Shown: positions 1 through 6,980 of the stretch, in pieces
Layout of the letters: every line of letters begins with the position of its first letter
Numbering within the stretch: position 1 is the stretch's first letter
DNA from: Bog-105 sp965277855
Lineage (GTDB): Bacteria > Acidobacteriota > Terriglobia > Bryobacterales > Bryobacteraceae
DNA: 64,000 nucleotides
Direction of reading: 5' to 3'
Assembly: GCA_965277855.1 (NCBI GenBank)
Contig: OZ255847.1
Span: 1,736,001-1,800,000 of the forward strand
Translations under genes and position numbers: made by a program
Notes under the pieces: generated by a model
The model's database searches: none
Seen by the model: the letters and a program-made list of their open reading frames with translations, nothing else
Told to the model about the DNA's origin: nothing

Positions 1-228
1 GAGAATTCGGAGGGCGTCTCTGCGGCTGTTCATGCGCGAGTTAGAAACAGCATACTCTCCGTGATGATGCGCGTTAGCCGGAAGGTGTTCCGGGATGAGC
101 GGGTCGCGCGTGGTTCGAATCGCGGGCCGCATAATACGCTTCTTCCGCGACTTGTACTGGGCGTTAGGGCTCAATTATGCGGAGAGAGTGGGATTCGGAA
201 CCCTATCCTGCAAGATTCAGTCACTTAA
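1..228 (+). other. Open frame truncated at left edge, unrecognised
   Basis: Frame 1 is open from the first base to a TAA at 226-228, about 75 codons, with no start inside the window that must be used. The peptide is basic (many Arg) and I do not recognise it. The tRNA-like 22-bp repeat falls inside its last codons, so it could be the tail of a gene disrupted by, or created at, an integration junction. It may equally be chance in G+C-rich DNA. Confidence 0.2.
179..200 (+). repeat. tRNA-Ser 3'-end repeat, copy 1 (att-like)
   Basis: This copy reads GCGGAGAGAGTGGGATTCGG followed by AA. It matches the T-arm and acceptor part of the serine tRNA gene at the right of this region, except for one extra G. 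It shares all 22 bases with copy 2 at 1624-1645. No cloverleaf can be built around it. Known: integrases of genomic islands and phages often use tRNA 3' ends as attachment sites. Inferred: an att scar. Confidence 0.55.
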
Positions 229-324
229 AGAAATGCTGTTGCCACCATCACCGAGATGGCCGTAATTGCCATCGTCATCGCCCGGGATTGGGCGCCATGC
301 AACGTCTGATACACTTTCCGTGTT

Positions 325-663
325 TTGGAAAGCGTTCAAGCCCACATAGAAGATCTGGAAACGAAGATAGAAGATGACCGATCTGGGGCTAAGAAGTTAC
401 GGCAATGGGGTCGCATTATCAGGTGGCCCGCTCCAATTTTGGCGCTGATCGTTGGAGTGTTTTCTGCCTTCGCGGTCTTGCTGGTGAGTGCCGAAAAGGA
501 TCCGATGCTGGGGGGCCCGAGGTTGACTCGATTGGAAAACGTCATTGTGGAACCGCATCCTATAATTTGGGGCTTGCTGTATATGATTGGCCTCCGACTC
601 TCCCTATCGATCCACGCGGCGGTCATTTGGGATTCGGCATTTGGCTCGGCGGATGGGGAGTAG
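325..663 (+). CDS. Small membrane protein, hypothetical
   Basis: A 112-residue protein starting with a charged helical stretch (residues about 5-30, many Glu/Asp/Lys/Arg). A strong transmembrane segment follows at about 34-56, and a second weaker hydrophobic stretch at about 80-98. No family is recognised. It lies between the two left tRNA-derived repeats, next to another small membrane protein and a toxin-antitoxin remnant, so accessory or mobile cargo is likely. Other frames are also partly open here, so the start and even the reality of the gene are uncertain. Confidence 0.35.
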   Translation: MESVQAHIEDLETKIEDDRSGAKKLRQWGRIIRWPAPILALIVGVFSAFAVLLVSAEKDPMLGGPRLTRLENVIVEPHPIIWGLLYMIGLRLSLSIHAAVIWDSAFGSADGE

Positions 664-716
664 TATGTGGAGGATTGATCTAACTCGGGAAGCGAGCTCT
701 GGAGAAAGCCGACAAA

Positions 717-977
717 TTGGAGGCCCGAGCTGAAAAGTATGATGACATTCTTACAGCCAACAAGCCCACTTGGCTTAGCCTAGATACCATCGTCAAGATA
801 CAAGGATTGCAGGCAGGAAGCGGAAACACCATTCACATCATCCAGCAGATCAATAAAATGATCAATCAGCCGGATGTGGATAAGAATTGGTGGGTGCTTC
901 CAGCGGGTATTATCTTGCTGGGCGTGATTTCTACGGTGATCGCCGCCGCTATTACTAAGATGCTCGGGCTGGCGTGA
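717..977 (+). CDS. Small C-terminally anchored membrane protein, hypothetical
   Basis: An 86-residue protein from a TTG start; the same frame opens at 684, so CTG 699 is an alternative. The N-terminal half is helical and charged, the centre is rich in Ile/Gln/Asn, and the last 25 residues form one hydrophobic transmembrane helix (WWVLPAGIILLGVIS and on). It therefore looks like a tail-anchored protein with a cytoplasmic coiled coil. No family is recognised. Together with the preceding small membrane protein it may form a two-gene cargo unit inside the att-like repeats. Confidence 0.35.
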   Translation: MEARAEKYDDILTANKPTWLSLDTIVKIQGLQAGSGNTIHIIQQINKMINQPDVDKNWWVLPAGIILLGVISTVIAAAITKMLGLA

Positions 978-1017
978 AGGCGTGCGCTGCGTGGTTCCTG
1001 GAATACAGCTAGCATAG

Positions 1018-1185
1018 AAGGAAGGGCAGCATCCCGGCGCGAAACAAGAAATCGATCAGGAAGTCCAGGACGTACTGGAGGAGCGCCTCAAAACGCGCGA
1101 CCGCGATGAGCGGAACGGTGAAGACTGGACGCCCGAGCTGAAACACCGGCGTCTCGAACAACTCAAAAACCCTGCTCCCCTTTGA
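1018..1185 (+). pseudogene. Antitoxin-like open frame lacking a usable start
   Basis: The frame opens after a TAG at 1015 and runs to TGA at 1183-1185, with no ATG, GTG or TTG before the conserved-looking part. The last 45 residues are very acidic/basic and helical (EVQDVLEERLKTRDRDERNG), as in antitoxin tails. Its stop overlaps the TTG of the following ParE/RelE-like toxin frame (TTGA), the usual arrangement of a type II toxin-antitoxin operon. I infer the antitoxin half, with its 5' end lost or divergent. The antitoxin family is not identified. Confidence 0.35.
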
Positions 1186-1507
1186 AAAGGGTTCGCTTCA
1201 CGAGTCTGGCGTTACAGGACGTCGACAAAGCTGCGCGCTTTTACGAGGGCCGCAAGGAAGGTCTTGGCGCAGACTTCTACGAACGGATTGACGACGCTGT
1301 TAGCAGGGCTTGGGGGAACCCGGAGGCTATCGCAAAGTGTTTCGGGAGTTGAGACGCTGCACTTTTCGGAAATTTAGCGACTACGCCTTGTGGTTCGAAG
1401 TGATGCCTGATCGGTCGATTGTCGTCGCGTGTCTCTCGATCCGTCGTTCTCCAGAACTTGTCAAACGGCGCGGCGCAAACATTCTGCGGTTTCCTGATCC
1501 GAGCTGA
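1182..1507 (+). pseudogene. ParE/RelE-type toxin, frameshifted
   Basis: From TTG 1182 the frame reads like the N-terminal half of a ParE/RelE-superfamily toxin (RFTSLALQDVDKAARFYEGR, then ERIDDAVSRAWGNPEA). The C-terminal half (YRKVFRELRRCTFRKF, then ALWFEVMPDRSIVV) continues in another frame. Joining the halves requires one inserted base near 1328, where GCT-AT should be GCT-TAT. With that base the protein would be about 108 residues, normal for the family, whose members act on gyrase or as ribosome-dependent RNases. As written, the reading frame stops about 18 codons before the shift would heal, so the gene is broken unless the base is a sequencing error. Confidence 0.6.
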
Positions 1508-1622
1508 AAGCCGGGCCCTTGGTCCAGCGAAGATGGTAAGCATCTTTAAAGATAGGCGTCCGCTCGCGAAATCCCGAACTGCCCGAAAAGTTCGGCCTAG
1601 TCTTCAAGCTGCTGTTTATTTT

Positions 1623-1645
1623 GGCGGAGAGAGTGGGATTCGGAA
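1623..1645 (+). repeat. tRNA-Ser 3'-end repeat, copy 2 (att-like)
   Basis: This copy matches the tRNA-Ser 3' end including the complement of the encoded CCA (TTGG just before). It extends through the acceptor stem and half the T-arm, then diverges after GGATTCGG. It is identical over 22 bases to copy 1, including the extra G not found in the real tRNA. The neighbouring bases do not form a tRNA. It splits the accessory edge into two intervals, each holding one toxin-antitoxin pair. Confidence 0.6.
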
Positions 1646-1724
1646 TCTGGAAGGCGCCTACGACTGCCGTAAGTTACAGATTACTCATTGCTGCTGATGC
1701 CAAGTTTGCCACCGATGCCGTGGA

Positions 1725-2186
1725 TCATTGCCCGGTATTGCCCGCTAGATCAGACATTATGACCTCTTCTCTGACGACGTGGCACGGCGAAAGATAGTCG
1801 GCGAGCCAGCGTGTCGAAACAACTTTGGTTCCGATCCAGGAAGGCGGAAAGTGCTTGAGATTTCCGGTAACGAGATACTCGGCCAGTCCGGCCTGGGCAC
1901 ATTCCAGAAACATATTGTCGTCTGGATCGGAGCACACCTGGACAGGTTGCTTAGGTCGAACCCACAAGGCTGCTTCGCGGATAGCTTGAAGCGTATCGGC
2001 AATGACGTCCGGGTTGCGCCGAAACCGGGGACGACTTATGACCTCTTCGTACTCGGCATAGATGCTGGTGGTGATGCAAAGCCGAAGGGAGACATTCAAC
2101 GCCAGGAGCAACAGCTGGGCGGATGGACCAAGGGGTTGAAGCAACGCCGAAACAAAGACGTTCGTATCAAGAACGACGCGAATCAT
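1725..2186 (-). CDS. PIN-domain toxin (putative type II TA nuclease)
   Basis: A 153-residue protein of the PIN family (COG1569-like). It begins VVLDTNVFVSALL with the first catalytic Asp at residue 7. Acidic residues follow at 45/47/48 (AEYEEV), then SDPDDNMFLECA with Asp 87/89/90 and TGNLKHF near 108-113. Known: PIN toxins are Mg2+-dependent RNases that cut tRNA, rRNA or mRNA. The companion antitoxin gene lies 8 bp upstream on the same strand, so the two form an operon. All expected acidic residues are present, and the gene looks intact. The target RNA cannot be read from sequence. Confidence 0.8.
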   Translation of the reverse strand: MIRVVLDTNVFVSALLQPLGPSAQLLLLALNVSLRLCITTSIYAEYEEVISRPRFRRNPDVIADTLQAIREAALWVRPKQPVQVCSDPDDNMFLECAQAGLAEYLVTGNLKHFPPSWIGTKVVSTRWLADYLSPCHVVREEVIMSDLAGNTGQ

Positions 2187-2194
2187 TAATCCGG

Positions 2195-2437
2195 CTATAG
2201 CCGGGTTTGGTGGCGGCCCTTGCGGGCTGACGAGATTTCCGCTTCAATTTCTTCCGTCGAAAGCCGATCGAGGCCGACCTCTTTGGAGCTTTCCCACGAC
2301 TTTTGAAGCCACTCCGGCACGATGTCATGCTCCAGCAGCTTCAGGGCATACTGTTCGGTGGAAAGCCCCTTCGCAAGCGCTTTTGCCGCCAAGGCTGCTT
2401 TCTGCTCGTCTGGAAGCTCTATAGTCAACGAAGTCAT
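2195..2437 (-). CDS. Antitoxin partner of the PIN toxin
   Basis: An 80-residue protein with a short beta strand followed by helices at the N-terminus (SLTIELPDEQKAALAAKALA), typical of ribbon-helix-helix or antitoxin DNA-binding regions. A Glu-rich helical tail follows (STEEIEAEISSARKG) that could wrap the toxin. It precedes the PIN gene by 8 bp on the same strand and would be translated first, as usual for antitoxins. Such proteins also repress their own operon. The fold assignment is inference; the operon position is what is seen. Confidence 0.65.
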   Translation of the reverse strand: MTSLTIELPDEQKAALAAKALAKGLSTEQYALKLLEHDIVPEWLQKSWESSKEVGLDRLSTEEIEAEISSARKGRHQTRL

Positions 2438-2547
2438 CTTTCTTCCCTATGCTAGCGCGGAGGACAGTCCACGTGGAAGCTGGGCGCAATGCGAAACTGA
2501 TGTTCCGGCAACGCCGAGATCTAAATAGGTGCTTTATTATCAGTAAC

Positions 2548-2570
2548 TTGGCGGAGAGAGTGGGATTCGA
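2548..2570 (-). repeat. tRNA-Ser 3'-end repeat, copy 3 (native attB-like site)
   Basis: This is the functional copy of the repeat, inside the tRNA gene: acceptor 3' strand plus half of the T-arm. Unlike copies 1 and 2 it has GATTCGAACCC without the additional G, so both left copies probably derive from one another or from a common foreign att site. Confidence 0.6.
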
Positions 2571-2638
2571 ACCCACGTTAGAGTTTCCCCTAAACACGCT
2601 TTCCAAGCGTGCGCCTTCAACCACTCGGCCATCTCTCC
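2549..2638 (-). tRNA. tRNA-Ser (GGA)
   Basis: Read on the minus strand, a 7-bp acceptor stem (GGAGAGA/TCTCTCC), D-arm, anticodon stem CACGC/GCGTG with loop TTGGAAA, a long variable arm, and T-arm with GGTTCGAATCC all fit a class II tRNA. The anticodon is GGA (plus-strand TCC at 2602-2604), reading serine UCC/UCU codons. G73 and an encoded CCA are present. Its 3' end is duplicated twice to the left, suggesting it served as an integration target. Confidence 0.95.
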
Positions 2639-2781
2639 TCAGGACACAATTGCTGGTAGGAGCGGGTTTCGGAACAAACTCAGTTTAACATTCGAAGTTA
2701 CTTGGTCCACCGTGTCGGGAGGCGCTTGCGTGATAGGTCGATCAAGCACACCGGGAGGGCGACGCCTAAACTGGAATAAGC

Positions 2782-3672
2782 ATGTTTACCGGTTGTGGCA
2801 CCGCGCTTGTAACACCTTTTCGGACGGACGGCGAACTTGACGAACCCACGCTGCGTTCGCTGGTTCGGCGGCAGATTGATGCTGGGATCGACTTTCTTTG
2901 CCCTTGCGGCACAACCGGCGAAAGCCCCACACTGAGCCACGAAGAACACGTGCGCGTCGTGGCTATTACGGTCGAAGAAGCCAAAGGACGCGTGCCGGTC
3001 CTGGCGGGGGCAGGCGGGTACAACACTCGCTTGGTTATCGAGCTCGCCGCCGAACTGAAAGCAGTTGGCGTCTCGGGCCTGCTCTCCGTGACGCCGTACT
3101 ACAACAAGCCAACCCAGGAAGGTCTCTATCAGCACTACCGCGCGATCGCGGAATCCACTGACCTCCCTATCGTTGTATATAGCGTGCAGAGCCGCACGTC
3201 CGTTAATGTAGAGCCAGCGACGATCGTCCGGCTGGCCGAGATTCCGAATATCGTAGGCGTGAAAGAAGCTTCGGGCAGCATTGCCCAGATGGCTAGTATC
3301 ACCACGCGCGTGCCCGAAACGTTTCTGGTTCTCTCGGGCGACGATGCGGTGACAATTCCGCTGATCGCGCTCGGAGGAAGCGGCGTCATCTCGGTAGTAA
3401 GCAACGAAATTCCGGGTGAATTCGCGAGGCTCGCGCGCGCTGCGTTGAACGGCGATTTCTCGACGGCCCGTCAGATTCAGCGCCGGTTCCAACCACTGCT
3501 GGAAGTGAACTTCGTGGAAACCAGCCCGGGTCCGGTGAAGTTTGCGATGTCGCGCATGGGGCTGCTTGAGCCGGTTTGGCGCTTGCCGCTGGTGGCCCCG
3601 CTGAAAGCTTCGCAGGAGAAGATCGAAGCAGTACTCGAAAGTGTCGGGCTGCTCGCCGGAGTGCGGGCTTGA
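2782..3672 (+). CDS. dapA: 4-Hydroxy-tetrahydrodipicolinate synthase
   Basis: A 296-residue (beta/alpha)8 aldolase that condenses pyruvate with aspartate semialdehyde, the first committed step to lysine and meso-diaminopimelate for peptidoglycan. Visible motifs: CGTTGESPTL at about 42-51, PYYNKPTQEG at about 105-114, catalytic Tyr133 (VVYSVQSRT), Arg138 and Schiff-base Lys161 (VGVKEASG). The Tyr133/Lys161 numbering agrees with the E. coli enzyme. The usual YNVPxRT is here YSVQSRT, a conservative oddity. The stop overlaps the start of dapD, so the two are translationally coupled. Confidence 0.96.
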   Translation: MFTGCGTALVTPFRTDGELDEPTLRSLVRRQIDAGIDFLCPCGTTGESPTLSHEEHVRVVAITVEEAKGRVPVLAGAGGYNTRLVIELAAELKAVGVSGLLSVTPYYNKPTQEGLYQHYRAIAESTDLPIVVYSVQSRTSVNVEPATIVRLAEIPNIVGVKEASGSIAQMASITTRVPETFLVLSGDDAVTIPLIALGGSGVISVVSNEIPGEFARLARAALNGDFSTARQIQRRFQPLLEVNFVETSPGPVKFAMSRMGLLEPVWRLPLVAPLKASQEKIEAVLESVGLLAGVRA

Positions 3673-4448
3673 CGGAACCGGAGCTTCAAGCGTTCCTCAA
3701 ACAACTGAACGAAGGCAGCATTCGCGCAGCCGAACCTGATGCTTCGCAGCTCTCTGGTTGGAAGGTAAACACTGCGGTGAAGGAAGGCATTCTGGCCGGC
3801 TTTCGCCTAGGCAAAATCGTTGCGATGCCTGACGCGGGCAGCCCCCAGTTCTTCGACAAGTCGACCTATCCGCTGCGCAGGATTACGGTGGACGAGCGAG
3901 TTCGCGTCGTGCCCGGCGGCTCCAGCATCCGAGACGGCTGTTATGTCGCACCGGGTGTGACCTGTATGCCGCCGATGTATATCAACGTGGGAGCTTATGT
4001 GGATGCCGGCACGATGATCGATTCGCACGCGCTCGTTGGAAGCTGCGCCCAGATTGGCAAGAACTGCCACATCTCCGCCGCTTCGCAGATTGGCGGTGTT
4101 CTGGAACCGGTCGGAGCGCTGCCGGTCATTATCGAAGACGAAGTTCTGGTCGGGGGCAATTGCGGAGTGTATGAAGGCACCGTTGTCAAGCGGCGCGCCG
4201 TGCTCGGGAGCGGCACTATCCTGAACAAATCGACTCCAGTTTACGATCTGGTCAATAACACAGTTCACCGCGCCACGGACGAAACGCCGCTCATCATCCC
4301 GGAAGAGGCAGTGGTGGTGGCAGGGTCGCGCCAGGTGCAGTCGGGTATTGGCAAAGATTGGGGCATTTCGCTTTACACGCCAGTGATTGTGAAGTACCGC
4401 GATTCCCGCACCGAAACAAAGATCCAGCTGGAAGACTTACTGCGTTAG
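3669..4448 (+). CDS. dapD: Tetrahydrodipicolinate N-succinyltransferase
   Basis: Transfers succinyl from succinyl-CoA to tetrahydrodipicolinate, the next-but-one step after DapA in the succinylase branch of diaminopimelate synthesis. From TTG 3669 the protein has 259 residues, close to the usual 270. The TTG is chosen because it gives a TTGA overlap with the dapA stop and leads straight into TEPELQAFLKQLNEG, the normal DapD N-terminus. The left-handed beta-helix hexapeptide repeats are clear (INVGAYVDAGTMIDSHALVG, QIGKNCHISAASQIGG, VLVGGNCGVYEGTVV). The last 12 bases overlap the convergent gene's end. Confidence 0.94.
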   Translation: MTEPELQAFLKQLNEGSIRAAEPDASQLSGWKVNTAVKEGILAGFRLGKIVAMPDAGSPQFFDKSTYPLRRITVDERVRVVPGGSSIRDGCYVAPGVTCMPPMYINVGAYVDAGTMIDSHALVGSCAQIGKNCHISAASQIGGVLEPVGALPVIIEDEVLVGGNCGVYEGTVVKRRAVLGSGTILNKSTPVYDLVNNTVHRATDETPLIIPEEAVVVAGSRQVQSGIGKDWGISLYTPVIVKYRDSRTETKIQLEDLLR

Positions 4449-5282
4449 GCCGGCTGAATTCCAATCGTCCGGCCGGGTAATTCGCCCGTCCCCGAAAGGC
4501 GCATTCAATTCTTTGATCTGCAGATCGACGCTTTGGCCCTGCACGACCGCCAGAGTGTGACCGAAAAACCAGCCGTCTTCATATTGTTTAGAAGCGCGAA
4601 GATGGCCGCCGGAACTCGCCATTGACAAGTAGCGAATGCTTTCGAGATCGAAGCTCAACATCTCGTGAACGTGCCCCGCGATCACGAACTGCACTCCATA
4701 CTTTTTGCACAATTGATGCAAAGGAAAGTGCGGATCGCCCAGCATCACCGGTAGGATCCAGGAAGGCCGGTGCGAGATGATGAACTTCAGCGGCTGCGTG
4801 CGATGCAGTTCCAGATCGAGCCTCAGAAAATCCATTTCTCCGGCCGGCAACGTGTCGCTTCGGCTGTTATCCAGCACCACGAAGTGGGCCTGCTCGTAAT
4901 CGAAGCTGTAATGCACCGGCCGTTTCGTATATTTCTCGTACGCGGCCGCTGAGACGATTGACCAGACATCATGATTGCCCGGCGTAAAGAAGATTTTCAG
5001 AGCCTTATAGGGAGCAAGAATCTGCCAAGTCTGCCGCCACTCGGCATCGACCGTGTTTTCGTTTCCGCCCTGGATCGTATCGCCCACCGTCAGCACGAAG
5101 TCGGGCTGTTCAGCAGCCGCCTCGCGCCAGCATTCTTCATAAACACCAGGAATAGTTTCGCCGGTCCGGTCGCCAATGATGGCGAAGCGGAAGGCATCGG
5201 ACTTTGTCTCCGCCGCCACCAGAGCGCCAATCGCAAGCGCGGCCAGCAGCAACCAGCCCTCAACGAATTTGACTGTTTTCAT
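4437..5282 (-). CDS. Exported metallophosphoesterase
   Basis: A 281-residue calcineurin-like phosphoesterase with an N-terminal signal segment (hydrophobic residues about 8-23, cut near VAAETKS). Metal-ligand motifs appear in order: FAIIGDRTGE (GD-x-[TH] site), VGDTIQGGNE, GNHDVWS, ISHRPSW and AGHVHEM. Known: this superfamily binds two metals and hydrolyses phospho-mono or diesters. Export suggests action in the periplasm; the substrate is unknown. It overlaps the following gene (on its own strand) by one base, so the transglycosylase gene upstream of it is probably co-transcribed. Confidence 0.85.
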   Translation of the reverse strand: MKTVKFVEGWLLLAALAIGALVAAETKSDAFRFAIIGDRTGETIPGVYEECWREAAAEQPDFVLTVGDTIQGGNENTVDAEWRQTWQILAPYKALKIFFTPGNHDVWSIVSAAAYEKYTKRPVHYSFDYEQAHFVVLDNSRSDTLPAGEMDFLRLDLELHRTQPLKFIISHRPSWILPVMLGDPHFPLHQLCKKYGVQFVIAGHVHEMLSFDLESIRYLSMASSGGHLRASKQYEDGWFFGHTLAVVQGQSVDLQIKELNAPFGDGRITRPDDWNSAGLTQ

Positions 5283-5947
5283 TAAGGAACCGGCAGCGGG
5301 TCGTTGCTGACCACGTCGTCTTTCGGTTTGGGGGGTTCAGGATTGCCAATTTCGGCAAAGATGTTCGCTAAGTAGGTTTGAGTTTCGAGCGGATATTGCG
5401 ACGGGTCGAGCTGGTCCGCTCGCAGTGCGCCGGCGTTATAAGCCACTAGGGCCAGCCGTAAGTCGCCGTTGTATTTCTTGATTAACTCTTGCAGGAAGGC
5501 GGCACCTGCCTGGACGTTTTGTGAAGGTTCGAAGGGATCCGCGACGCGAAACTTCGTAGCGGTCGCCGGCATCAGCTGCATCAAGCCTTGCGCCCCTTTG
5601 ACGGAAACGGCGCATGGCTTAAATCCCGATTCCTGCCGCATCACGGCGCGGACCAGATTCGGCTCCAGTGAGTGCTTTTTGGCAGCGGAGGCGATCAGCG
5701 ATTCGGCTTCATCGCGCTCGAGCGCCGGACAGTCGATATCGGGGACAAGGGTAGGAGGCAGCAGGAATTCGAAATCCGAATTGGTGGCTTCGACCTTCAC
5801 TCCCAGCTGCTTGCGCAGCGAATCGCGCTGCTTGCGGAGCGATTCCCGTTGCAAATCCAGGCCGCTTAGTTTGGGGTTCTTGGTATCGGTGGGACCGCCC
5901 AACAGAACAGCGCATCCGAACACGAGGACGAGGGAGCAGTATTTCAC
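5282..5947 (-). CDS. Lytic transglycosylase (SLT domain), exported
   Basis: A 221-residue protein with a signal peptide, a short helical linker (LRKQRDSLRKQLG) and a C-terminal soluble-lytic-transglycosylase domain. It carries the catalytic Glu in AVMRQESGFKP, then GAQGLMQLMPATA and ALVAYNAGALR. It cleaves peptidoglycan glycan strands to 1,6-anhydro ends. It stands between the metallophosphoesterase and motA, beside a flagellar locus whose FlgJ has only the rod-binding half. I infer that it may open the wall for rod assembly, but general cell-wall turnover is equally possible. Confidence 0.88.
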   Translation of the reverse strand: MKYCSLVLVFGCAVLLGGPTDTKNPKLSGLDLQRESLRKQRDSLRKQLGVKVEATNSDFEFLLPPTLVPDIDCPALERDEAESLIASAAKKHSLEPNLVRAVMRQESGFKPCAVSVKGAQGLMQLMPATATKFRVADPFEPSQNVQAGAAFLQELIKKYNGDLRLALVAYNAGALRADQLDPSQYPLETQTYLANIFAEIGNPEPPKPKDDVVSNDPLPVP

Positions 5948-5997
5948 GAGATCTTGGAAGATAGTCAGGCCAGGTAGGCCAAGATCTCAGGGCTGAT

Positions 5998-6855
5998 TTA
6001 CGCCGCCGGGGCCTGGAACGATTCTTCCATCTCTTTAAAAGACGGGCGAACAGCGGCCGGAATCGAGCGCCGGCAAAATTCGACTGCCAGGATCGGCGCC
6101 GCGCCCCGGAAAAAGGCGATTAGGCCGCTTCGCAGCGAGTGATAATACTGCGATTCCGAATCGTTCGATTTGGAAATACTCGCCGCCAGGGGAGACAGGA
6201 AGCCGTAGCACATCAGAATGCCCAGGAAGGTTCCGACCAGCGCCGCCGCTACTTTCTTACCGATCTCTTCCGGTGGGCCACCGAGGGCGCTCATGGTGAT
6301 GACCACGCCCAACACCGCGGCGACAATACCCAGGCCGGGCAGCGCATCCGCTACAGACGAGAGCGCATTCACCGGAACGCTGACCTCTTTATGATGGACT
6401 TCCAGGTCTAATTCGATCATCTGGTCGAGATCGTAATGGGAAACCGTTCCGCTCATGCCGGTTCGCACCGTATCGCAAATGAAGTGCAGGACATGGTGAT
6501 CTTTCAGCACCTCCGGAAAATTCTTAAACAGCTCGCTGTTCTCCGGCTCCTCGATATCGGGTTCGAGCGCCGAGACGCCGCCCTTGCGGCCCTTCTTGAA
6601 AATGTCGTTCAGCATTTTCAAGGTACTCAGATAGCGCTTCTTGCTGTATTTGTCCGACGACATAACGCCCAACAAAGCCTTGAAGATCTTAATGATGACG
6701 GGGAGCGGATTGGCAATCAGGAGAGTACCAATCGCCGCGCCTCCGATAATAATGAGCTCGGAAGGCTGGATTAACACCTTCAGATTCCCGTGTTCCATCA
6801 TGTAGCCGCCCAGGATGGCGCCAATTACCGCGAGAATGCCAACGATCGAAATCAT
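5998..6855 (-). CDS. motA: Flagellar motor stator protein MotA
   Basis: A 285-residue inner-membrane protein of the ion-conducting stator. Two N-terminal helices are seen (about 3-20 and 33-55), then a cytoplasmic loop of about 100 residues, then two further helices (ALPGLGIVAAVLGVVITMSA and ALVGTFLGILMCYGF) with the conserved prolines in ALPGLG and LSPLAAS. MotA pairs with MotB, but no motB adjoins it; the next gene downstream is the transglycosylase. A sigma-28-type promoter faces it in the gap shared with fliS. ATG 6855 is preceded by GAGGAT-like SD bases. Confidence 0.95.
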   Translation of the reverse strand: MISIVGILAVIGAILGGYMMEHGNLKVLIQPSELIIIGGAAIGTLLIANPLPVIIKIFKALLGVMSSDKYSKKRYLSTLKMLNDIFKKGRKGGVSALEPDIEEPENSELFKNFPEVLKDHHVLHFICDTVRTGMSGTVSHYDLDQMIELDLEVHHKEVSVPVNALSSVADALPGLGIVAAVLGVVITMSALGGPPEEIGKKVAAALVGTFLGILMCYGFLSPLAASISKSNDSESQYYHSLRSGLIAFFRGAAPILAVEFCRRSIPAAVRPSFKEMEESFQAPAA

Positions 6856-6879
6856 GTCTCAGTTCTATCCTCGAAAGTT

Positions 6880-6908
6880 CTATCGGCAGCCGCCGAGCTG
6901 CTCTTTAG
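6880..6908 (-). promoter_or_regulatory. Sigma-28 promoter for motA
   Basis: On the minus strand: CTAAA (6904-6908), 16 bases, then GCCGATAG (6887-6880). The flagellar sigma-28 consensus is TAAA-N15-GCCGATAA, so both boxes fit and the spacer is one base longer. Transcription would begin near 6873, about 18 nt before the motA ATG. It is back-to-back with the fliS promoter. Confidence 0.6.
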
Positions 6909-6936
6909 GGTTGGGCGAAAGATTTTTGCGATTTGC

Positions 6937-6963
6937 TAAAAAGCTCCTGCATTCAGCCGATAA
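6937..6963 (+). promoter_or_regulatory. Sigma-28 promoter for fliS
   Basis: TAAA (6937-6940), exactly 15 bases, then GCCGATAA (6956-6963): a perfect match to the flagellar sigma-28 (FliA) consensus TAAA-N15-GCCGATAA. The start would be near 6970, only about 11 nt before the TTG of fliS. The matching sigma factor gene fliA lies in this locus. Confidence 0.8.
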
Positions 6964-6980
6964 GAAGTTGGAGGTAGTGC

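Noticed and set aside
179..1645. Possible additional tRNA genes at the two left repeats
   Set aside because: Only the acceptor/T-arm part is present; no D-arm, anticodon arm or 5' acceptor strand can be formed.
2449..2688. Open frame across the tRNA-Ser gene on the plus strand
   Set aside because: It is the complement of a tRNA and its flank; no protein is credible there.
5282..5947. Lytic transglycosylase as the missing half of FlgJ
   Set aside because: It has its own signal peptide and an SLT rather than glucosaminidase fold; a functional link is possible but not shared ancestry.
5282..5990. motB downstream of motA
   Set aside because: The gene there has no OmpA-like domain or MotB transmembrane motif.
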